Shown here: positions 1-5,280 of the stretch, one piece after another
Layout: each line of letters opens with the position of its first letter
How positions within the stretch are numbered: the stretch's first letter is position 1
Source: an uncultured Pseudorhodoferax sp.
GTDB lineage: Bacteria > Pseudomonadota > Gammaproteobacteria > Burkholderiales > Burkholderiaceae
Length of the DNA: 6,717 nucleotides
Reading direction: 5' to 3'
Assembly: GCA_913776795.1 (NCBI GenBank)
Contig: CAJYRH010000010.1
Location: forward strand, 1-6,717
The notes under the pieces: model-generated
What the model was told of the DNA's origin: nothing
What the model saw: the letters and a program-made list of their open reading frames with translations, nothing else
Database searches by the model: none
Translations under genes and position numbers: made by a program

Positions 1-126
1 GGCAAGGACACCGACGTGGCAGAGGCCTACAAGGACGTGGTGGCGCGCTTCCTCGGCGAGGACAAGCCCATGCGCTTCGTCGACGCCGAGAAGCCCGGCT
101 TCTTCAAGCGCCTGTTCGGGAGGTGA
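1..126 (+). CDS. minD: Septum site-determining protein MinD, C-terminal end (partial)
   Basis: The left edge cuts this gene, and only the last 41 codons plus TGA are present. MinD is a membrane-associated ATPase of the ParA/MRP class. With MinC it blocks FtsZ ring assembly away from midcell, and MinE drives its pole-to-pole oscillation. The visible part matches the MinD tail: an acidic/aromatic stretch ([13 protein letters not shown]) followed by the short amphipathic helix [11 protein letters not shown]. That helix is the membrane-targeting sequence at the very end of proteobacterial MinD (E. coli ends KKGFLKRLFGG). The Walker and switch motifs lie outside the window. minE follows 5 bases after the stop, the normal minD-minE order, and minC is expected to the left. 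The family call is firm because tail and neighbour agree. Confidence 0.95.
   Translation, partial: GKDTDVAEAYKDVVARFLGEDKPMRFVDAEKPGFFKRLFGR
118..126 (+). promoter_or_regulatory. Strong ribosome binding site of minE overlapping the minD stop
   Basis: The sequence GGGAGGTGA spans the last two minD codons and its TGA stop, and sits 5 bases before ATG 132. It is nearly a full anti-Shine-Dalgarno match. It decides the minE start: a GTG at 123 in the same frame lies inside this site and would add three residues (MRP) that are not typical of MinE. The arrangement implies translational coupling between minD and minE. Confidence 0.8.
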
Positions 127-131
127 GGCCG

Positions 132-392
132 ATGTCCTTTCTGTCCTTTCTGCTCGGGGAGAAGAAGAAGACCGCCAATGTCGCCAAGGAGCGGCTGCAA
201 ATCATCCTGGCACACGAGCGCGGCAGCCGTGGCGGACTCAGGCCCGACATGCTGCAGGAACTGCAGCGCGAACTCGTGGCCGTGATCTCCAAGTACGTCG
301 CGGTAAACCAGGAGCACATCAAGGTGAACCTGGAGCGCCAGGACACGCTGGAAGTGCTCGAGGTCAAGATCGAGTTGCCCGAGGGGCGCTGA
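132..392 (+). CDS. minE: Cell division topological specificity factor MinE
   Basis: The product is 86 residues, against 88 in E. coli. MinE binds membrane-bound MinD, stimulates its ATPase and confines MinCD to the poles, so that division occurs at midcell. The N-terminus [13 protein letters not shown] is the amphipathic membrane-targeting segment. It is followed by [13 protein letters not shown] (about residues 14-26), the conserved MinD-binding, ATPase-stimulating segment that converts between beta-strand and helix. The rest is the topological-specificity dimer domain, including the conserved ISKYV motif and the terminal strand VKIELPE. The ATG at 132 is preferred over the in-frame GTG at 123 because of ribosome-binding-site spacing and family N-terminus. 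The gene lies between minD (5-base gap) and creA (4-base gap), so it is surely part of the min operon. Nothing is missing. Confidence 0.97.
   Translation: MSFLSFLLGEKKKTANVAKERLQIILAHERGSRGGLRPDMLQELQRELVAVISKYVAVNQEHIKVNLERQDTLEVLEVKIELPEGR
135..152 (+). repeat. Tandem 9-bp repeat in the MinE membrane-targeting segment
   Basis: TCCTTTCTG occurs twice in direct tandem immediately after the minE ATG and encodes Ser-Phe-Leu-Ser-Phe-Leu. The unit is a multiple of three, so gain or loss of one copy would keep the frame and change the hydrophobic membrane-targeting helix by three residues. It may be no more than the codon usage of a naturally repetitive peptide. Confidence 0.6.
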
Positions 393-396
393 AGCC

Positions 397-867
397 ATGC
401 GCGCCTGGCTGCTCCTGAGCGCCTTGCTGGTGCTGGCGTGCACGCGCGCCGATGCCCAGAAGGTCGGCGAGGTCGACACCGCCTTCCAGTGGCTGGGCCC
501 CAACCACAAGATCGTGGTCGACGCCTACGACGACCCGCGCGTGCAGGGCGTGACCTGCTACGTTTCGCGTGCGCGGACCGGCGGCTTGAAGGGCGCCGTC
601 GGCCTGGCCGAGGACAAGGCCGAGGCCTCCATCGCCTGCCGCCAGGTCGGCCCGATCAGCGTGCCCCAGCCGCTGCCGCGCCAGGAGGAGGTGTTCAGCG
701 AACGCATGTCGGTGCTGTTCAAGCGCCTGCGCATCGTGCGCATGGTCGATGCCGAGCGCCACACGCTGGTCTACCTCACCTACTCCGACAGGCTGGTCGA
801 AGGCTCGCCGCAAAATGCCATCACCGCCGTGCCGGTGGACCGCGCAACGCCCTTGCCGGTGAAGTAA
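397..867 (+). CDS. creA: CreA family periplasmic protein
   Basis: The product is 156 residues, against 157 for E. coli CreA, and collinear with it as I recall that sequence. Shared blocks include GEVDTAFQWLGPNHKIVVDA (about 24-43), VTCYVSRARTGGLKG (52-66), GLAED, IACRQVGPI (79-87) and VEGSPQNAITAVPV near the C-terminus. The function of CreA is unknown; in enterobacteria it sits beside the creBCD regulatory genes, which are absent here. The N-terminus has Arg2, a hydrophobic run (residues 4-14) and an Ala-Asp-Ala site, which predicts cleavage after residue 20 and export to the periplasm. Cys54 and Cys81 are conserved and could form a disulfide. A weak lipobox-like VLAC ends at Cys15, but Leu at -2 makes lipidation less likely. 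The gene starts 4 bases after minE, with GAGGGG at 381-386 as probable ribosome binding site. Co-transcription with the min genes is inferred. Confidence 0.93.
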   Translation: MRAWLLLSALLVLACTRADAQKVGEVDTAFQWLGPNHKIVVDAYDDPRVQGVTCYVSRARTGGLKGAVGLAEDKAEASIACRQVGPISVPQPLPRQEEVFSERMSVLFKRLRIVRMVDAERHTLVYLTYSDRLVEGSPQNAITAVPVDRATPLPVK

Positions 868-871
868 CCGG

Positions 872-2500
872 ATGCCCGAAGAGCGCCCTTCGGTCCTGGC
901 ACCCGACGAAGCCTCGGCCCCCGACGCCGATCTCTCCACACTGGCCCCGCTGCGCTGGCCGGTGTTCCGCATGCTCTGGCTCGTCTGGCTGGCGTCCAAC
1001 ATCTGCATGTGGATGAACGACGTGGCGGCGGCCTGGCTCATGACCTCGCTGACCACGTCGCCGGTCTGGGTGGCGTTGGTGCAGACGGCCGCCACCATGC
1101 CGGTGTTCCTGTTCGGCCTGCCCAGCGGTGCGCTGGCCGACATCGTGGACCGGCGCCGCTTCTACATTACGACCCAGTTCTGGGTGGCCAGCGTGGCGCT
1201 GCTGCTGTGTGCCACCGTGCTCACGGACACCGTCACGCCGCCACTGCTGCTGTTGCTGACCTTCGCCAACGGCATCGGCCTGGCGATGCGGTGGCCGGTC
1301 TACTCGGCCGTGGTGCCCGAGTTGATCCCCCGTGCGCAGCTGCCGGCCGCGCTGGCGCTCAACGGCATCACGATGAACGCCTCGCGCATCGTCGGTCCGC
1401 TGCTGGCCGGCGCGCTGATCGCGAGCATCGGCAGCGCCGCGGTGTTCGTGCTCAACGCCGTGCTGTCGCTGGCCTCGGCCTTCATGCTGATGCGCTGGCA
1501 GCGCGAGCACAGGCCCGACCCGCTGGGCCGCCAGCGCCTGTGGAGCGCCATGCGCGTGGGCGTGCAGTTCGTGCGCCAGTCGCCGCGCCTCAAGGCCGTG
1601 CTGCTGCGCATCGCACTGTTCTTCTTCCACTCGACGGCCCTCATCGCGCTGCTGCCGCTGGTGGCGCGCGGCCTGCAGGGCGGCGACGCTGCCACCTTCA
1701 CGGTGCTGCTGGCTTCCATGGGCATGGGCGCCATCGCCACCGCCTTCCTGATGCCGCGGCTGCGCCAGCTGCTGGCGCGCGACCAGGTGGTGCTGTACGG
1801 CACGCTGCTGCAGTCCGGCGCCACGCTGCTGATGGCCTTCGCGCCCAACGTGGCGGTGGCGGTACCGGCCATGTTCGTCGCCGGCATGGCCTGGATCGCG
1901 ACGGCGAACTCGCTGTCGGTCTCGGCCCAACTGGCCCTGCCCGACTGGGTACGTGCACGCGGCATGGCGATCTACCAGATGGCCATCATGGGTGCCAGCG
2001 CCTTTGGTGCCGGGTTGTGGGGCCAGGTGGCCGCGCTCGGCACGGTGCAGTTGAGCCTGCTGGTGGCGGCAGTCACCGGCGGCACGGCCATGTGGCTGGC
2101 CACGCGCTTCGTGACCGATCTGCAGATCGAGGAAGACCTCACGCCCTCGCATGTGCTGCCGGTTCCGGTCGCAGCACAACCGCCCGCCTCGGGCCACGTG
2201 CTGGTGAGCATCGACTACCGCATCGACCCCGCACGCGCGGCCGACTTTGAGCGTGTGATGCAGGACAGCCGGCGCAGCCGCCTGGCCCAGGGTGCGCTGC
2301 AGTGGCACCTGCTGCGCGACATCACCGATCCGGGGCACTACACCGAGCAGATCGTCGACGAATCCTGGACCGAGCACCTGCGCCGCTTCGACCGGGTGAC
2401 GGCAGCCGACATCGCGCTGCGCGAGCGCAAGCTCGCGTTTCACCTCGAGGAAGCGCCACCCCGCGTCACGCGCTACGTCATCGACGCGCCGCGCACGTAG
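872..2500 (+). CDS. MFS transporter (MFS_3 / enterobactin-exporter-like) with extra C-terminal domain
   Basis: This is a 542-residue major-facilitator permease of the inner membrane. A 25-residue Pro/Ala/Asp-rich cytoplasmic leader precedes TM1 (about residues 31-53). The loop after TM2 carries the MFS motif A variant GALADIVDRRR (86-96). About twelve hydrophobic segments follow, ending near residue 413. The pattern fits the MFS_3 family, which contains EntS-like exporters; the substrate cannot be read from sequence. Residues 440-542 form a soluble domain with alternating strand and helix character (VLVSIDYRIDPARAADFERVM, then WHLLRDITDPGHYTEQIVDESW), resembling a ferredoxin-like/ABM-type fold. 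This makes the protein longer than the roughly 400-420 residues of a plain MFS permease. The ATG is 4 bases after creA, with a weak GGTGA upstream. The 3' end overlaps the convergent PAP2 gene by 28 bases. The family is firm, the domain fold tentative and the substrate unknown. Confidence 0.9.
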   Translation: MPEERPSVLAPDEASAPDADLSTLAPLRWPVFRMLWLVWLASNICMWMNDVAAAWLMTSLTTSPVWVALVQTAATMPVFLFGLPSGALADIVDRRRFYITTQFWVASVALLLCATVLTDTVTPPLLLLLTFANGIGLAMRWPVYSAVVPELIPRAQLPAALALNGITMNASRIVGPLLAGALIASIGSAAVFVLNAVLSLASAFMLMRWQREHRPDPLGRQRLWSAMRVGVQFVRQSPRLKAVLLRIALFFFHSTALIALLPLVARGLQGGDAATFTVLLASMGMGAIATAFLMPRLRQLLARDQVVLYGTLLQSGATLLMAFAPNVAVAVPAMFVAGMAWIATANSLSVSAQLALPDWVRARGMAIYQMAIMGASAFGAGLWGQVAALGTVQLSLLVAAVTGGTAMWLATRFVTDLQIEEDLTPSHVLPVPVAAQPPASGHVLVSIDYRIDPARAADFERVMQDSRRSRLAQGALQWHLLRDITDPGHYTEQIVDESWTEHLRRFDRVTAADIALRERKLAFHLEEAPPRVTRYVIDAPRT

Positions 2501-3294
2501 CGCCTGCGCAGCTCGATGGCGGCAATGCACACCGCCAGCCAGGCCAGACCGCTCGCAATGCCCGCCAGCACGTCGCTGGCCCAGTGCACCTGCAGCAGCA
2601 CGCGGCTCACACCCATGCAGTACGCGAGCGCGGCTGCCAGCAACACGCCCGGCAGATGCCAAGGCGGGGGCAGCAAGCGCATGCCAAGGTAGGCCAGCAT
2701 GCCGTAGACGACCACCGACCCAGAAGTGTGGCCGCTTGGAAAGCTGTAGCCGTCCGCTGTGGCGAAGCCGTGATCGTGCAAGGGCCGCACACGCTCGAAG
2801 ATCTGCTTGAGCAGGCGGTTCAGCACACCATTGCCGGCGCAGGCCACGACCCATCCCAGCGCCAGCCAGCGGTGGCCGCGCCACAGCAGAGCGGTGCCCA
2901 CCAGCGCCACCAGCGCGGTCAACGTCAGCGGGTCGCCCAGGTGGGTGGCCAGGCTGATCGCGCGCAAGGCCCCGGGCGCCATGCGCTGCGCCAGCACTTC
3001 GGCAAGCCGGTTGTCGAATGCGCCCAGCTCTTCATCCGCATCCATGGCCTCCATGGCTTCGGCAAACACGGCGGCAGACGCCAGCACCAGGCCGCCGCCC
3101 ACTGCCAGCCACAGGCCCAGCCAGGCCGCCATCGACAACTGTTCGCGCGGCAGGCGCCGGTGCGCCTGATGCAGCACCGCAAAGCCCGCCGCGGCCAGCG
3201 CGAGCGCTGCGAGCAGCCCCGCGGCCGACGCCTCCAGCGCGTGTTGACCGAGCCAATCGGCCAGCGCCTGCGCGCGCACGGCGTCCTCAGACAT
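2473..3294 (-). CDS. PAP2-family integral membrane phosphatase
   Basis: The product is 273 residues. PAP2 (type 2 phosphatidic acid phosphatase) enzymes remove phosphate from lipid phosphates such as phosphatidic acid, phosphatidylglycerol phosphate or undecaprenyl pyrophosphate, with the active site at the outer membrane face. All three signature motifs are intact: K-x6-RP at residues 163-171 (KQIFERVRP), PSGH at 186-189 and SR-x5-H-x3-D at 230-241 (Ser230, Arg231, His237, Asp241). About six hydrophobic segments lie near residues 22-41, 56-78, 123-138, 143-158, 194-226 (two helices) and 242-260. Residues 79-110 form an acidic extracytoplasmic loop. Start 3294 is chosen because GGAGGA lies 4 bases upstream on this strand; an alternative ATG at 3324 would add ten residues. 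The start overlaps the end of the metallophosphoesterase gene by 8 bases, suggesting coupled translation. The family is certain and the substrate is not. Confidence 0.93.
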   Translation of the reverse strand: MSEDAVRAQALADWLGQHALEASAAGLLAALALAAAGFAVLHQAHRRLPREQLSMAAWLGLWLAVGGGLVLASAAVFAEAMEAMDADEELGAFDNRLAEVLAQRMAPGALRAISLATHLGDPLTLTALVALVGTALLWRGHRWLALGWVVACAGNGVLNRLLKQIFERVRPLHDHGFATADGYSFPSGHTSGSVVVYGMLAYLGMRLLPPPWHLPGVLLAAALAYCMGVSRVLLQVHWASDVLAGIASGLAWLAVCIAAIELRRRYVRGASMT

Positions 3295-4105
3295 CGCGTC
3301 CTCCGCGGTCCAGGTCCAAAGCATGTCGGCGGGCAAGGGCAAAGCGCTGCGATGCTTCGTCGTAGTCCCAGCGCTCGACCACGGCGTCGCCACCGCTGCG
3401 GTGCCGGAGCACGTTGACCGAGTTGCCGGCCTCCCGCCGGATGCGCGAGGACACCGCCGTGCCGGCCTGCACGCACCAGACACGCCGGGCCAGCCTGGCC
3501 GCGCGCGTATGCAGCGGCAGCACGTAGGGCAAGTGGATGTGGCCACCCGCGATCACGTCGGCCCCAGCCTCGGCCCATGCGGCGACGGCGGACTCGTGCC
3601 CGCGCAGAAGGTCGCGGGCATCGACCTCGGCGGGCACGGCCACCGGCTGGTGCACGACGACCACGCGCATCTGGCCGCGCTCGGCCCGGCGCAGGCCCGC
3701 GGCGACACGTTCGATCTGCTGGCGCGACACCTGGCCATCCTGGTGCCGCCGCCGACGCGTGGTCTTCACGCAGAGCACCAGCCAGTCGGGTGTCGCGTGC
3801 GCCGGCTCCAGCTCCGGACCGAAGGCCTTCAGGTGACGCGCATAGGGCCACAGGAAGCGCGCGAACGGATTGAACAGCGGGATGTCGTGGTTGCCCGGAA
3901 TGGCCAGCACGGGCGCACTCAGGCGGTCGCAGAATGCGCGCGCGGCGGCGAACTGCGCAACCGTCGCGCGTTGGGTGATGTCGCCCGACAACACCACCAG
4001 CGCAGGTGCGAGCTGGGCTGTGAACCGCACCAGCGCGTCCGCCACCGCCGGCCGCTCGGTGCCGAAATGCGTGTCCGAGATCTGCAGCAGGACGCTCACC
4101 GGCAT
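3287..4105 (-). CDS. Calcineurin-like metallophosphoesterase (CpdA/Icc-like)
   Basis: The product is 272 residues and presumably cytoplasmic, as no signal peptide is seen. The full dinuclear-metal signature is present in order: D-x-H in ISDTHFG (Asp11, His13), GD in LSGDITQ (Asp42), GNHD (71-74), His152 in VVVVHQP and GGHIH (187-191). This layout matches class III cyclic-nucleotide phosphodiesterase-like enzymes (CpdA/Icc) and also broader phosphodiesterases and LpxH-like relatives, so the substrate is undetermined. ATG 4105 puts the first metal ligand at residue 11, as is usual. A TTG at 4147 in frame would add 14 mostly basic residues that do not look like family sequence. The ribosome binding site is poor (GAGG only 2 bases from ATG; AGGAGA is 21 bases upstream). 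The gene follows the lipid kinase by 70 bases and overlaps the PAP2 gene, so it is probably the middle gene of an operon. Confidence 0.9.
   Translation of the reverse strand: MPVSVLLQISDTHFGTERPAVADALVRFTAQLAPALVVLSGDITQRATVAQFAAARAFCDRLSAPVLAIPGNHDIPLFNPFARFLWPYARHLKAFGPELEPAHATPDWLVLCVKTTRRRRHQDGQVSRQQIERVAAGLRRAERGQMRVVVVHQPVAVPAEVDARDLLRGHESAVAAWAEAGADVIAGGHIHLPYVLPLHTRAARLARRVWCVQAGTAVSSRIRREAGNSVNVLRHRSGGDAVVERWDYDEASQRFALARRHALDLDRGGRDV
3299..3304 (-). promoter_or_regulatory. Shine-Dalgarno of the PAP2 gene inside the preceding gene
   Basis: On the minus strand GGAGGA stands 4 bases before ATG 3294, within the two penultimate Gly codons of the metallophosphoesterase. It sets the PAP2 start at 3294 rather than 3324, and it indicates reinitiation or coupling with the upstream gene. 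Confidence 0.7.
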
Positions 4106-4175
4106 GGCCTCGTGCCGGCAGACTGATCTCCTGTGCTTGGGCCGCAATCCGTCGCGCGGAGGACCTGCGCAGCCA
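4106..4175. other. 70-bp spacer between lipid kinase and metallophosphoesterase genes
   Basis: There is no gene here. On the minus strand it holds an AGGAGA (plus-strand 4127-4132) too far from the ATG to be an obvious ribosome binding site. I see no T-run terminator and no convincing promoter, so read-through from the kinase gene is the simplest reading. Confidence 0.5.
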
Positions 4176-5159
4176 TCACGCGGGCTCCACCCGGTCTTCG
4201 GGTGCGGGCGTCAGCAGCCACAGGGGTCGGGGCGAAACGCGGAACGTCAGCGGCGCACGCATCCAGACGATCTCGCCGTCCGTTGCCACCTTGATGCGGG
4301 CCGTGCGGCGCGGTGGGGCCGGCTGCATCCCGAGGCGTTCGAAGCCGAAGCGCAGGACGTCGTCGGCCTCGCCAAGCCGGCCGAAAGCGCCTTGCAGCAT
4401 CAGGCCCAGCATCCCCAAGGTGCTGACGGGCTTGAGCATCAGTGCGACCAAGTGGCCCTGCTCCAGCAGGTCGGCCTCGGGTACGCCGATCTGCTGCAGC
4501 TGCAAGCCGTTGTTGCCGACGAACAGCGTGGTGGTGCGCACGGCGCGCTGTTCGCCCCGGCATTCGATCTGCAAGCGCAGCGGCCGGTGCGCATGCAGCA
4601 GCGTGACCAGGGCCGACCATGCAGCTACCCAGCGGCGCCGGCCGAAGCGCTGCTTGTAGGCCTCGCGGTCTTCCAGCAGCTGCGGGTACAGGCCCACGCT
4701 GGCGTTCACCAGAAACAGTCGGTCGTTGACCAATCCCACCTGCACCGGCGCGGGCCTGGCGCGCAACAAGGCCCGGGTGGCCTGTTCGGTATCCGACGCA
4801 ATCCCGTGCGTGCGGCTGAAGTAGTTGAATGTGCCCTGGGGCAGCACGCCGAACGGCAACCCGGCTGGCAGCACAGCCTGGGCCACAGCATTGAGCGTGC
4901 CATCGCCACCGGCGGCCACGACCGCGCCGCGCTGCGCGCGCGCGCGGCGCACCGCCTCGGCAGCCACCTCGGTCACTGCCATGCCGCGCTCGATGCGCAG
5001 CACCTCGTGGGCGCGGCCAGCGCCGCTCAGCACCGCGGCGATGGTCTGCTGTGCGGCATCGGCGTCGGCACGGCCGGAGCCGGCATTGAGCACGATGAGC
5101 AGCGGGCCATCGAGCCCGAATTCGGGCCGGGCTGGGCCGTCGGCGTCTGGGTATGTCAC
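4176..5159 (-). CDS. Diacylglycerol kinase family lipid kinase
   Basis: The product is 327 residues from GTG 5159. The DAGK catalytic domain covers about residues 19-150. It has the phosphate-binding start VLNAGSG (23-29), the nucleotide-binding GGDGTLN (84-90) and LPQGTFNYFSR (106-116), a variant of the family's GTxN motif common in YegS/BmrU-type lipid kinases. The remaining part is the beta-sandwich domain of this fold (VNASVGLYPQL near its start, VATDGEIVW near the end). Such enzymes transfer phosphate from ATP to diacylglycerol or related lipids at the membrane surface; the exact lipid is not readable here. No Shine-Dalgarno precedes GTG 5159. An in-frame ATG at 5282 would add 41 residues that do not look coding and would overlap the divergent permease, so it is rejected. 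The gene heads a probable three-gene operon with the metallophosphoesterase and PAP2 genes. Confidence 0.9.
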   Translation of the reverse strand: MTYPDADGPARPEFGLDGPLLIVLNAGSGRADADAAQQTIAAVLSGAGRAHEVLRIERGMAVTEVAAEAVRRARAQRGAVVAAGGDGTLNAVAQAVLPAGLPFGVLPQGTFNYFSRTHGIASDTEQATRALLRARPAPVQVGLVNDRLFLVNASVGLYPQLLEDREAYKQRFGRRRWVAAWSALVTLLHAHRPLRLQIECRGEQRAVRTTTLFVGNNGLQLQQIGVPEADLLEQGHLVALMLKPVSTLGMLGLMLQGAFGRLGEADDVLRFGFERLGMQPAPPRRTARIKVATDGEIVWMRAPLTFRVSPRPLWLLTPAPEDRVEPA

Positions 5160-5280
5160 GGGCCGGCAGCTTAGCAGCGTGCGGTGGCCGTACTTGTCGG
5201 ACGGGGCCGCCCCCTTGGTGACGCACGGTTGTGGTGCACCGGGCACAATCGCGCCCTTCCTGTGCCACGGAGACAAGGTC
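5160..5280. promoter_or_regulatory. Divergent intergenic region between lipid kinase and EamA permease
   Basis: This 121-base gap must supply promoters in both directions. On the plus strand a possible -10 is CACAAT (5244-5249) with a weak -35 TGACGC (5219-5224) at 19-base spacing; this would start transcription about 25 bases before 5281. On the minus strand only poor matches are seen, for example GCTAAG about 10 bases before GTG 5159, which would give a nearly leaderless message. A small palindrome, GGTGCACC, lies at 5233-5240 between the plus-strand elements. These are by-eye matches, and high-GC promoters are hard to call. Confidence 0.3.
5269..5272 (+). promoter_or_regulatory. Putative Shine-Dalgarno of the EamA permease
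   Basis: GGAG ends 8 bases before the ATT at 5281, which is normal spacing for a start there. No ATG, GTG or TTG in the permease frame lies at a suitable distance from it; the first in-frame GTG (5311) is 38 bases downstream. Confidence 0.45.

Noticed and set aside
27..509. Minus-strand frame opposite minD, minE and creA
   Set aside because: The plus-strand genes are clearly identified, and this frame merely spans three of them.
821..2884. Open reading frame of 687 codons on the minus strand across the MFS gene
   Set aside because: It is antisense to a clear transporter and to the PAP2 frame. Its translation is His/Arg/Gln/Ala-rich low-complexity sequence with no motif, as expected when GC-biased third positions remove stops from the opposite strand.
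3040..3060. Repeated TCCATGGC within the PAP2 gene
   Set aside because: It encodes a small Glu-Ala-Met duplication in a loop; it is too short and isolated to signal a repeat element.
2302..3417. 371-codon plus-strand frame opposite the PAP2 gene
   Set aside because: It is a shadow frame rich in Arg, His and Gln, and the opposite strand has all PAP2 motifs intact.
3323..4126. 267-codon plus-strand frame opposite the metallophosphoesterase
   Set aside because: The opposite strand carries every metal ligand of the phosphoesterase family; this frame has no motif and no ribosome binding site.
4933..4944. Alternating TG/CG run that could form Z-DNA
   Set aside because: It encodes Arg-Ala-Arg in the lipid kinase, is only 12 bases long and is unremarkable at this GC content.
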